From: Rhabditoides inermis
Taxonomy: Eukaryota > Nematoda > Chromadorea > Rhabditida > Rhabditidae
Direction of reading: 5' to 3'
DNA length: 64,000 nt
Assembly (NCBI GenBank): GCA_963966185.1
Contig: CAWZYM010000369.1
Span: 712,501 to 776,500, forward strand
In this document: positions 22,939-33,889 of the stretch, one piece after another
Numbering within the stretch: position 1 is the stretch's first letter
How the letters are laid out: every line of letters starts with the position of its first letter
Program-made: the position numbers and the translations under genes
Notes under the pieces: model-generated
What the model was told of the DNA's origin: nothing
The model's database searches: none
What the model saw: only the letters and a program-made list of their open reading frames with translations

Positions 22939-25900
22939 ATGTTGCTGTTTCTAATGGCCTGCGTGCTTGTCTCTTCCACCGTGGATGCTGCGTGGGATGC
23001 CTCAAACGAGACCTACAAGGCTATTCAGAGGACCATTCTCGACCTCGGTATGCCGTACATTGTGTTGGATGCTGTCATCATCCACGTTTAGAAACGTATG
23101 TGAAGATGCCGAATGCCTCGTCGCTGAAAAAGGAGATTGCCTGGCCGCTGAGTGATCTAGACATCATCCAAAACGACAACACTCCGAATATCGACCGAGC
23201 AACATTGGCACACGCTGTCAAGGTATGCCGTATGCAGAATAGGATAGGATAGGATGCCGATGGTAACATGTTTACATGGAAGCTTTTGATTTCACTTACA
23301 CGAGCAGTCCAGTATGTGCACCCGTCTTTGCGCTGTTGTTGGCAGGTCATTTCGATGAGTAAGTAGTCTATTCGGTGGCTGCTAAAAACTAAATCAACAT
23401 CTATTCGGAATCAACATTAAAAAACTGTATATGGTCACGATTTAAAGGGAGTGTACACTCAAAATTTCGAAGTTGAGTTAGAACTAGGATATGAAAATAT
23501 GATGAAAATGATACACTTTTGTCAATACAACTCTGTGTCGGAGATATCTCTTCGTCTGTGAAAAGTTCTGTTGAACATTGAAAATTGACATCAATTGGCA
23601 CCAATTTCTGCATTTTTACACATTTTGCGCTTAATTTAATGGACCTGCCGGCATTTTCAACAAATAGTTATAATGGCAAAACTGAAACAGTACTCTCTTT
23701 GAAGGATGGGCGCCGCAAGCCAAGCTGCCCGTGTTAGCTTTTTTAATCAACCAGATGTTTATTGGTATTGGTACATGTTTATTGTTTATTGGTACTACAT
23801 AGGTGGTGACAAAATATGCGAATGGAACGCTCGAAAAGTTTTTCGAAGCAGCAACATACCCCAGCGATCCTTCCAAGGTACCACATATATAATCCCGAAA
23901 AAACATTGATCTGTTCAGGTGTACGAGATATACACGTATTGCATGGTGGCGTTGGCTAGTGTTGGCATACTCGTTGCGCTCATTTTGATACTATGGAACC
24001 AAATCAGAACCTTGAACAAGAAGATTCGCGAACGGCAGAATGGAGAAGCGAAGAAGCCGGGGGAAGCTGCTAAAGGAAAGGAAGAGAAGAATGGGAACAC
24101 TGCAGCGACGAGCGAAACTCCGGCCGCTTCCGTAGGCAAAACACCAAAGAGTGTGGCTACTCCCACTCAAACAAGTAAGGAGAAGGTGGAATCGAAGGAA
24201 GATGTGGAGAGGGCTGCTGCCAAGGGAGACAATGTCGAGAAGACGACGCCCGCACAGAAGACGTCGAAAGAACCGTCGACGACAGGTGCTTCGAAGAAAG
24301 CGGACTCGAACAAAGGCGATTCCAAGACAACCAGATCCGTTCAACAGCCGAAGACGAAGAATGTGACTCGCGAAGAAATGCTGAGGAAGTTTTACAAGGA
24401 TGAGCTGAAAAGGGAAATCGTGTCGGAGATAGACCACAGGGACGACAACCACGACTATTTCAAGTACATTGAGACAAAGCACAAGATGAAATACATGTGC
24501 TTCAAGGTGAAGGTTCTCCTCAGTCATGTCACTATTGTGTTTAGGCATGTGTGTGGGTATATGCTGCGATGATTGCTCTTCTCGCGTTGGCTATTGTGTC
24601 TGCATCTGTTCACATATACCTGGTCCAGTCTGATCTCACCGGCAACACCAACCCAGCTGTCAACTCTCAAATCACACGTGAGCCCGTTTCCCTCGCCATT
24701 CATTATGTTTTGTTCAGAGCTGAAGCGCGATTTGCTCTATGGTCTCCGCAACCCAACCGTCTTCGATCGTCAAATCAACCAGACTGTCACCGACATTGTG
24801 TTGAAGGCTGCTGCTGTAATGTCCTTTTGTATGTTAGAAACATGATGTGTTTGTTTAGATTAATGGAATTTCGGAAGCTGCACAGATTTTCAGCACAGTA
24901 CAGAATGAAATCGTGAGTACATAACGCACGAGTATGACTTGATAATTGATCATGTTTTAGACTAGTGTGAATGACTACATGCTATCTCTGAGAACTGTGG
25001 AATTTATTACTAAAAACAATAATAATCAAGATGAAAATAACGACGTTCATTCTTCGCTAGAAGAGATCGTACTCAAAATCAAAGATATGAAGGTTAACAC
25101 TATAAAATGACATTTCACAACGCCAAAAGTTTCTCCTTATTCATTTTTTTCAGAAACTCACAGGTAACACCACCGAAAATTACCATTATTTCGAGGAGCT
25201 TGAATCGCATTTTACGAAAGCATATGAACTGACGAGAAACGAGAAACTAATTTTGAATGCGACTCAGGTGAGATAGGAATAAAAAATAACACAAGCAAAA
25301 AGTTTTTAGGGCATAAACATTTCTACCTACATGTCAACTGTCCTCAACGAAAACATGTTCAAAGTAAAACAGTTAATCAGATCATCAAGCAGTGCATATT
25401 TAGATCCAATCATTTACGGAACCCAAACCTGATACGAGATATGTTATGGATAAGGTACACATGCGACACTTTATATTTATTGACATTTATCCTTTTAGTT
25501 GATTGTTTCTGCAAACTCGTTTGATGAATACTACAATCACGCAAATACGGTATGTTGTCATACATTTCTTTATTGAAATGATATGATTAGATTACTTCAA
25601 AAATGGAAAGCAATATTTTCTACTTCTCGATCATAGCTGGATTGCACACCTTGCCTGTGATAGCATTTGTCGTAATGTTTGTGAATAACAGAAGTGAGTT
25701 ACATAATATGAAATATAAACAATCTGTTTTATCCAGGTGTCAGTTCGATATGGTTTTTCTTATTCTCGATTGTTGGATTTCTGATTGCTGGAGGAACACC
25801 ATTTGTTGGGTAGGAATAAACAACAAAACAATTGCAGACTGTTTTCAGATCGTTGGTTCTCACCAGCAACTATCAAGGAGGCTGCAACTATTTGCTGAAC

Positions 25901-27130
25901 GGAAAAGAAACTCTTATCAACGTTTCATTCACTGTCTTCAATATCACAAACATTCAAACAAGGCATGCGTCATATTCATTGAACGTATATTTATGACAAC
26001 CTCTTCTAGTGATTTGGCAAACAAATGTGATCTACGTTCTACCTACGCTAACGTTTTCTCAGAATACTTTGAGGCACTATTGGATGGAGGTTAGAAAAAT
26101 ACTGTAAAATACTGTAAAAACAGTTTTCATTTCAGAACTACTGACTCTGAACAAAGAAATTGAATCTTATGCGAATAAAATTGTCATGAAATCTGATACT
26201 ATCGCCAAAATCGACTCCATGATTCAAGAAGCAGAAGTAAATTGATTGTTCTCAGTATGAAGTTGTAACGTATTTCAGGTGTACCATTCAATTCTCGATG
26301 CGCTGTTTCGAATTAAAATGAAGTGTCAAGTTGTCTATAATAAAGAACATAATAGGAACGACTTTCTGCACGCATTTACATGCGAAAACACTAATTTTAC
26401 AAGCGCAAATAGCGGATATACCGATGCGATGATGAAGGACATGGCAGCAGCTCAAGTACTCAAACTCTTCCCACCAATGGTTAGCAATCTGAATGAGGCA
26501 ACATGTTGGTGTTTTTTTTTAGATGAACGCTCTCAACGACAGCAAAATACTCGAAGTGCATCCGTACAAGGACTTTGCTGATTCTCTGAGAGCTGCTAAA
26601 AGCCCTCAAATCATGCGAAAGGCCACCAGAAGCACATTGATGACTGCACTGAAGAACCATCGCGCGACGTTGAAGGTTGGAAATTGAGTTTGGGTTGACA
26701 AAACACATTTTCAGACCATCTTCAACAACGCGTACGATATCAAATGCGGTCTGACGACCATCTATGAGAATATGGTGCATGCAGTGTGCGATCCATTCAC
26801 ATACCCCCACAATGCAATGCAATACATCATGTGTGAGTTCGAATGACGTCACCGAGAACCGAAAACAAAGCCTTTCGCTGTGCATTATACAACCGTACAT
26901 TCGTCATGGTGAACAAAATAGTAGATTCGCGTAAACTCTGGTTCATATTATTGTTGTTTGAGGCACATCTTGCAGATCTGGTCGCCTTCAACAGTTTCCT
27001 GTTATCGATCGCTTTTCTGCTGGCTGGCGTGTACACGGCGCACGCTCCCGTCATTCAGATCGGCTCTGTTGCGCCCTATCACATTGGCAAGCGCGGCGAG
27101 TTTGCATCTCCTATACGTTTATCCTCATAA
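22939..27130 (+). CDS. Prominin-like five-pass membrane protein (897 aa, 21 exons)
   Basis: Exons: 22939-23047, 23092-23222, 23803-23877, 23919-24506, 24545-24677, 24718-24815, 24859-24912, 24961-25092, 25154-25267, 25310-25363, 25404-25454, 25499-25549, 25591-25693, 25737-25809, 25849-25968, 26010-26089, 26136-26236, 26279-26479, 26523-26675, 26715-26832, 26976-27130; all phases agree. Order: signal peptide (1-17), ectodomain, TM1 about 106-131, cytoplasmic loop, TM2 about 302-323, Asn-glycosylation-rich loop, TM3 about 539-560, TM4 about 570-590, second large loop with Cys, TM5 about 848-868, short tail. This topology, the usual length and the segment before TM1 (EAATYPSDPSK then VYEIYTY) match prominin/CD133, a pentaspan protein of membrane protrusions. 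It is odd that the TM1-TM2 loop is about 170 residues of K/E/A/T-rich sequence, whereas family members normally have a short Cys-rich loop there. Nineteen of the 20 introns are short except those of 580 and 143 nt. Confidence 0.8.
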
Positions 27131-27193
27131 GCTTTGTTAACACAAGTTTATTCGGTGCCTAGTGCATATGAGGGCGAAATGTAACAGAAAACA
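27131..27193 (+). promoter_or_regulatory. 63-nt intergenic spacer with trans-splice-like acceptor
   Basis: Only 63 nt separate the prominin-like stop from the next ATG. The spacer contains GAAATGTAACAG immediately before AAAACAATG. This could be a spliced-leader acceptor for the downstream gene of an operon. No spliced-leader gene is in the window, so this rests on spacing and the AG site. Confidence 0.4.
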
Positions 27194-30100
27194 ATGAAAT
27201 TGCGCGCGAAAATTGGGCACTGCGGAACAGTGAAGTGCCATAATCTGTGGTGTTCAGTCGACGGATCGAAAGGTTCGCTGGGAAAGAAGGAGCGACTGAA
27301 CGGGGCCGATATAACACATAAAGGACCCCTCACCATACTGGATGGCATTCCAACCGTCGACGTATGTTCTCGTGAAATCGAGTTGTTCATCTTCTCTCAT
27401 CGCGCATTTGCAGCAAAGACATCTACTCGAAAACGAAGAAGGCACGGTCAAATTCGCCAAGGCCGAGCTGGGCGCCGCCTGTCATATTGCGTACGATATC
27501 GGATACGAAGTGGAACAAGTGATTCCAGTCGGAGAAAAGGTGCACACGAAACTTGGCCAGTTTGCCGCAATTTGCAGAGCAACCCATCGTCGGTGAACAA
27601 TGAGGAACGCACCTTCTACTACAATCTACTCGTCGAACACATGAACTTCGCCAAGTTCAAGGACCGCAAAGGAGTGGGTGTCAATGTGGAATCGTCTATA
27701 CACCGCTAACAGATGGACTACACGAACGAAGTGTTGGACCGGGTGCTGCGGGATGCGAAGGCTAGGCTGGAGAAGGGCCGAGCACTCGCCGAGCTCGCCG
27801 GACCGTGCGTCATTGTCGGCGATATTCACGGACAGGTGAGAATCCACCACTCGAGAGATGGTCCGGTTTGAATCTTTGAATCGGGTTTCGGATCGGTTTA
27901 ACCGCTTACCCACACCGATATTTCAAAAAAATAGGTTAGCCAGAACAGTGGCGACTTATTTCTGCCACAACTTCGTTTTTTACACGCTCAAAACGCTTGG
28001 CGGTGGCCGGAATAGAACCCGCGAAGATCGGGGGTCACAACATAGCGCACATGCACTGAGCTATGAAGCAAGTGAAAGAGCGTCGTTCAATTGCGCTCAT
28101 GTCTCCGACGCCAACGTGCATTATTGAAGCGTTGGCGGGTAATTCAAATTTTTTGTCTGCATCCGTGGCAATGGCATATTCAAAAGTAACGCAGAATCGT
28201 CTTTCTATTGCAAAAATGAGCAGATGAGTTAGGTTAATATAAATAATAATAATACTTAAGTAATACAAGTAAGTAATATAATAATAAGTAGTAAGTAAGT
28301 ATAGTAAGTTATATAGTTATAGTTATAGTATATAGTTATAGTTATAGTAAGTTATATAGTTATAGTTATAGTAAGTTATATAGTTATAGTTATATATAGT
28401 TATATATAGTTATATATAGTTATTATATAGTTATATATAGTTATTATAGTTATATATAGTTATAGTAAGTTATAAGTAAATTATATAGTAATATAATAAG
28501 TAATATAATACAAGTCATAAATAAGTTGCCACTGTTCCTTTAACCGAACCGTCACTCAAAAAAAGTTCCGGTTAACCGGTTATATAACTAAAACCTGGAA
28601 AAACAACCGAAAAGCGGTTATCCGGACTATCTCTACTCTCAACAGAGGCACAAACAACCGGTGTGTTACAGTACGAAGACCTGCTGCGCATATTCAACTT
28701 GTTCAACACGTACGAGGACGAAGCGAACAAGCAGGGCGGGGTTCATGGTTTGGTTTGAATGATGGCCCACCGGATACAGACACGCTCAGGCATCTTCACT
28801 CGCCGCTATCTCTTCCTGGGAGACTACGTCGACCGCGGCTATCGCTCGCTCGAGTGCGTCGTTCTCCTCTTCACTCTCAAGATGCTCTATCCCGATCAGG
28901 TACGTGCACGCAATGCCATTCGCCCACGCGCTCTCGATTCGAAACAGTTGTTCCATGTAAACATTGAGAAAACCACCAACTCGACATTATAGGCTCGCAC
29001 TTGTTTACTCCGTTTTATTCCTTGATCCACACACGCCATTACCATGTATACATACTAGTCTCGCTTGACAGTTTCTACCGCTCTCGATTCATGCCAGTAT
29101 TTCTGCATAGATATGTGTCTTTCGCGTGAATTCGTACGAACTCGTACGAACTCGTACGCGAACTCGTACTTTAACTCGTACTCCAACCCCAACTCGTACT
29201 CGTACTCGCAAATTCGTCCTCGTCGGCGAACTCAACGTATTTGGTACAGTTCGTGCTGCTGCGCGGCAACCACGAGATCGAGGGCGTGAACAACAACTAC
29301 GGACTGGGCAGGCAGCTGCGCGCGCGGTACGCTGGCGACGCTGCGCGCGCGCGCCAAGTGTTCGACGCGATGAACGACGCGTTCGCCCACCTGCCCGTCG
29401 CCGCCGTCGTGGGCGGCAAGATTCTGTGCATGCACGGCGGCATCTGCCCCGGACTCACCCTCGAACAGATCAACAATGTGAGTCGTCGAGCAGCGCCCAG
29501 CTGTGCCGATCAGCGTCATATTCAGCTATTGAAACTATGTCACTAGATTGCGTTGCCGATCCCGTACGATGCGAAAACGTGCCTCCCCGACCTGGCCAAC
29601 CATCTCACGTGGGCCGATCCGACCGTCAATCTCGTGGGGTACGAGAAGGGGGGATGGTCGGGGGATGTGACGGCGGTTGCAGGGTCAAGGAAAACTCGCG
29701 AGGAGTGTCCATTTGCTTCGGAGAGGACACGCTGGAGGATGTGCTGAAGAGAAACCAGCTCGACATGGTTGTCAGAGGCCACCAGGTGGAGAGAGGGCAG
29801 GGGAAGAGATTAAGAGATCGCAGAGTGCCTCCCAACTGAATCAAAGAAGCTCCTAGTACCTAGTAGCGAGTAGATAGAACACGTTCACTGTAGACCCTTC
29901 ACATGAGTGCGAGTAGATTGTGATTATGTGTATGTGTATACCGCTATTTGAGTCGATGGCGTCCGGATTTGGACTGTTCGGAGAGGGAAGGCTGGTTTCT
30001 GTGTTCTCTGCGCCCGCTTACGAGCGAGATGTGATCGAGACGGGAGAGATTAAAGCATACAACGAGGCGAGTTGCGCAGCGGTCACCCTCCACCGTCTCT

Positions 30101-30543
30101 ATAACAATATGGTTGGTTTAGGGTAGATTCATCATCAAGCAGGAGTACCACGAGATCATTGGAGCAGTGTTGGACGTGAACGCCGAGGGCAAGGCTAGTC
30201 TACACGACACAACACTCTTCTGAACACACGTCGACCCTTTTAGGTGGGAGTGTGTTTCCTGGTGCCAGCGTACGCGAACCGGCAGGGAGAGGCCAAGTTT
30301 GTCACCTACCTCAGCAAGAACAACGAGTACCGCGACTTTGCCATCATTCACAAGGGGTGAGATGGGGATGAAAGAGGGAGAGAGAGAGGGGAGAGAGGGG
30401 GAGAGGGAGAGAGAGAGGTAGAGAGAGCACATGTACCTTTCAGGGTGCACGTGCAGCCCTCGATTCCATGCGATTCTGTGCGGCAGTGCATCGACGACGA
30501 CTCTGTCGCGGGGTCCACTATGAACGCGTCCAAGAAAAAATGA
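27194..30543 (+). CDS. Divergent PP1-type serine/threonine phosphatase (512 aa, 13 exons)
   Basis: Exons: 27194-27361, 27414-27539, 27578-27673, 27713-27835, 28672-28740, 28780-28899, 29250-29477, 29547-29638, 29683-29785, 29953-30081, 30122-30193, 30244-30356, 30444-30543; phases agree. It hydrolyses phosphoserine/phosphothreonine using a two-metal centre. All signature residues are present: GDIHGQ (166-171), GDYVDRG (208-214), RGNHE (239-243), MHGGICP (His296), RGHQ (His374) and SAPAY (394-398, usually SAPNY). The sequence resembles the large, diverged PP1-like families of nematodes. Residues 1-130 are an N-terminal extension I do not recognise; its start is the first ATG after the spacer and is uncertain. 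The C-terminus ends NASKKK. Intron 4 carries a repeat element, and one intron uses a GC donor. It may be co-transcribed with the prominin-like gene. Confidence 0.85.
27941..28540. mobile_element. Non-autonomous TIR element with a tRNA-like segment
   Basis: It lies in intron 4 of the phosphatase gene. Its ends are inverted repeats of about 18-20 bp: CAGAACAGTGGCGACTTAT on the left, and ATAAGTTGCCACTGTTCC on the right. Inside, on the minus strand at about 28,016-28,078, is a tRNA-like stretch with TAGCTCAGTG and the B-box-like GGTTCTATTCC. There is no coding capacity. Confidence 0.55.
28240..28515. repeat. AT-rich tandem repeat (TATAGTTATAG type)
   Basis: Degenerate tandem units of TATAGTTATAGTTATAGTAAGT in the phosphatase intron, forming the right half of the TIR element. 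Confidence 0.85.
29126..29215 (+). repeat. AACTCGTACG decamer tandem repeat
   Basis: About eight imperfect copies of an AACTCGTACG/AACTCGTACT unit in the phosphatase intron 28,900-29,249, close upstream of the acceptor. Confidence 0.85.
30194..30243 (+). other. GC-AG intron in the phosphatase gene
   Basis: The reading frame requires GAGGGCAAG joined to GTGGGAGTG. The intron therefore begins GCTAGT and ends CCTTTTAG. The nearest GT alternative (30,199) breaks the frame. Confidence 0.6.
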
Positions 30544-30648
30544 TTGCATGTGCTCTTCTCGCAGCTCTTATCACTTAACTTTGACTGACATGACATGTTC
30601 GATAATTCGATAGCATCATTTGCGAATATATAGACAGTGAAAATGACG

Positions 30649-30654
30649 AATAAA
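30649..30654 (+). terminator. Poly(A) signal AATAAA of the phosphatase gene
   Basis: AATAAA 106 nt after the TGA at 30,541-30,543, followed by AT-rich sequence. Confidence 0.65.
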
Positions 30655-30689
30655 TGATGCTTCGATCACAAGTGAGGATTTTGAATATT

Positions 30690-30693
<4 letters not shown>

Positions 30694-30770
<77 letters not shown>
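30694..30770. repeat. (TA)n microsatellite
   Basis: About 76 bp of pure TA dinucleotide. Confidence 0.95.
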
Positions 30771-30772
<2 letters not shown>

Positions 30773-31284
30773 CTACTCCAGTCGCTCAGGTTACGATAGG
30801 AGAACAATTTAAAAAAGAACTCCGGTGACAGAGTCACCGGCCCAAAACATTAGCGCGCCCGGAACCAGATTTTGGCGGGAAACCGCAAGTACGGCAGCGG
30901 TGGGCAGTGAGGCTCCGCCCTCGTCCAATTAGGCTATTTGTCAACCGTAATACATATTTTTAAAAAAAACTTTTCGAAGCCTTTCAGAATTTTCATTGCC
31001 GGAGTCGTGTTTCTAAGTATCATTTTGCCCCTATTGACCGGAATTCCTATTTTCCCCGGAGTTCTTCTTTAGGGAGTTTCTCGCTGTTGAACTGGGGGTC
31101 ACGTTTTGAAACTCATCCCAAACTTTGGTCATAGTTTACCCACGCCCAAAACTTTGCCCAAGAGAGCATGGGACGCTGAAGAGAGTTAGACAGAAAAGGT
31201 GGGGTTGGGTAAAGTTTTGCACAAGAAGCATTTTAAAACCTCCCTCAAATGTTCTATCGCACCCGTTACGGAGCCCTATTTCAT

Positions 31285-31400
31285 TTAGAAAAGTACTAAA
31301 ATTTTAGTCGGCAAACACTAAGATTTTAGTAATAAAACACTAAAATTTTAGTGAAAAAAAACTAAAAATTTTAGTAAGGAAAAACTAAAATTTTAGTAAA
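31285..31400. repeat. Palindromic CTAAAATTTTAGT tandem repeat
   Basis: Five or so imperfect copies of a self-complementary ACTAAAATTTTAGT unit separated by A-rich spacers. It sits immediately before the hairpin-headed repeat. Confidence 0.85.
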
Positions 31401-31427
31401 AAAAAAAGTGTGAAGTTTTGTTACTAA

Positions 31428-31775
31428 AATTAGAGAGGGCGCGCAGCGCCCTCTCTCTTGAGTTAAAATAAGGCTCGCGCCAGAATTTTCAAGTAGCGAT
31501 ATCCAAAGGACATGTTAGCAACAATGTGAAGTCTTCCAATTTATGTTAGTTAGATTCGCACGGTTCCATAGGGCAGATCACTAATTGACGGCATCTTTGT
31601 ATCTTTTCTCCGAAAGAAGTTATGAGCGATCTCGCACTCGCACTAGGCGAAAGGCCAGCGTGTGGGTGGGTGGGTGGGTGGGTGGGTGGGTGTCGTTTCC
31701 AGTCACGCTAGCTGATAGCTAGCCCTCTGCTGGCGGGCGAGCGCGAGAGCACGCGAGAGAGCACGCTGTTTGGAG
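31428..31775 (+). repeat. Dispersed hairpin-headed repeat, copy B
   Basis: Same orientation and order as copy A at 18,229. The 10-bp-arm hairpin is at 31,433-31,455, followed by about 310 bp of similar sequence, with a GGTG array (about 31,665-31,691) where copy A has GTGTGT. Confidence 0.85.
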
Positions 31776-31814
31776 AGAGACAGATGTACTTTGGTGGCTG
31801 CGATCAGTAGGAAT

Positions 31815-33780
31815 TTAGTAAGGGGAGAGAGAAAGAGAGAACGAGAGAACGAGAGAACGAGAGAACGAGAGAACGAGAGAACGAGAGAACGATATAACGA
31901 GAGAAAAGGAGAAAAAGAGAGGAGGGAAGGAGGGAAGGAGAGACGGAGAGAACGAGAGAACGAGAGAACGAGAGAAGGATAGAAAGAGAGAACGAGAGAA
32001 CGAGAGAACCAGAGAAAGAGAGAAAGATATAAAAAGAGAACGAGAGAGCTAGAGAACGAGAGAAAGAGAGAAAGGGAGAAGGAGGGAAGGAGGGATGGAG
32101 AGAAGAAGAGAAGGATAGAAAGAGAGAACGAGAGAACTAGAGAACGAAAGAAAGAGAGAAAGAGAGAAAGAGATAAAGAGAGAACGAGAGAAAGCGAGAA
32201 CGATATAACGAGAGAATTAGAGAACGAGAGAAAGAGAGAATGGGAGGAGGAGGGAAGGAGGGAAGGAGAGAAAGAGAGAAAGAGAGAACGAGAAAACGAG
32301 AAAACGAGAGAAAGAGAAAACGAGAGAAAGAGAGAACGATATAACGAGAGAGCTAGAGAACGAGAGAAAGAGAGAAAGGGAGAAGGAGGGAAGGAGGGAT
32401 GGAGAGAAGAAGAGAAGGAGAGAAGGAGAGAACTAGAGAAAAAAGAGAAAGAGAGAAAGAGAGAAAGAGAGAAAGAGAGAAAGAGAGAAAGAGAGAAAGA
32501 GAGAAAGAGAGAAAGAGATAATGAGAGAACGAGAGAAAGAGAAACCGATAGAAAGAGAAAACGAGTGAAAGAGAGAACGATATAACGAGAGAACTAGAGA
32601 ACGAGAGAAAGAGAGAAAGTGAGAAGGCGGGAAGGAGGGAAGGAAAGAAGGAGAGAACGAGACAACGAGAGAACGAGACAACGAGACAACGAGACAACGA
32701 GAGAACGAGAGAACGAGAAAACGAGAGCACGAGAGAACGAGAGAAAGAGAGAACGATATAACGATATAACGAGAGAAATAGAGAACGAGAGAAAGAGAGA
32801 AAGAGAGAAGGAGAGAAGGAGGGAAGAAGAGAAGGAGAGACGGAGAGAACGAGAGAACGAGAGAACGAGAGAACGAGAGAAGGATAGAAAGAGAGAACGA
32901 GATAAAGAGAGAACGAGAGAACGAGAGAACGAGAGAACGAGAGAACGAGAAAACGAGAGAAAGAGAGAACAAGAGAAAGAGAGAACGAAAGAAAGAGAGA
33001 ACGATCTAACTAGAGAACGAGAGAACGAGAGAAAGAGAGAAGGAGGGTGGTAGGAGGGAAGGAGGGAAGAAGAGAAGGAGAGACGGAGAGACGGAGAAAA
33101 CGAGAGAACGAGAGAACGAGAAACGAGAGAACGAGAGAACGAGAGAACGAGAGAACGAGAGAAAGAGAGAAAGAGAGAAAGAGAGAACGAGAGAAAGAGA
33201 GAACTGGAGAACTAGAGAAAAAGAGAAAGGGAGAAGGAGGGAAGGAGGGAAGGAGAGAAGAAGAGAAGGAGACACGCGAGAACGAGAGAACGAGAGAACG
33301 AGAGAACGAGAGAACGAGAGAACGAGAGAACGAGAGAACGAGAGAACGAGAGAAAGAGAAAACGAAATAACGAGAGAACTAGATAACGAGAGAACGAGAG
33401 AACGAGAGAACGAGAGAAAGAGAGAACGAGAGAAAGAGAGAAAAGAGAGAAAAGAGAGAACGAGAGAAAGAGAGAAAAGAGAGAAAGGGAGAAAGAGAGA
33501 ACGAGAGAACGAGAGAACTAGAGAACGAGAGAAAGAGAGAAAGGGATAACGAGAGAACGAGAGAAAGAGAGAACGAGAGAAAGAGAGAACGAGAGAAAGA
33601 GAGAAGGAAAGAAGGAGGGAAGGAAGGAAGGAGGGAAGGAGAGGAGGAGAGGAGGAGAGAAGGGGAGAAGGAGAGAAGGAGGGAAGGAATGGGAGGAGAG
33701 AAGGAGGAAAGGAGAGGAGGAGAGAAGGAAAGAAGGAGAGAAGGAGGGAAGGAATGGAAGGAGAGAACGAGAGAACGAGA
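31815..33780. repeat. About 2-kb purine octamer minisatellite (GAGAGAAC/GAGAGAAA)
   Basis: Nearly 2 kb of exclusively purine-rich plus strand built from the octamers GAGAGAAC and GAGAGAAA with GGAGGGAAGGA blocks. The blocks recur at roughly 200-350 bp intervals, suggesting a higher-order repeat. The long open frames on both strands are repeat artefacts. Confidence 0.95.
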
Positions 33781-33889
33781 AAATATCGAATAAATTTGAA
33801 ATGAAATTGATGAAATAATGAGAGAAGAACATGTTACATGTATGAAGATGAGAGAGAAAATTTCTATGAAATTCAACAAAAGGACATAT

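Noticed and set aside
25963..26009. GC-AG intron in the prominin-like gene
   Set aside because: A canonical GT donor six bases later (25,969) keeps the frame, so the GC donor is unnecessary.
31770..33879. Long open frames on both strands (up to 179 codons) rich in Arg/Glu or Ser/Leu/Phe
   Set aside because: They are the direct translation of the GAGAGAAC purine minisatellite; there is no start context, splice pattern or non-repeat sequence.
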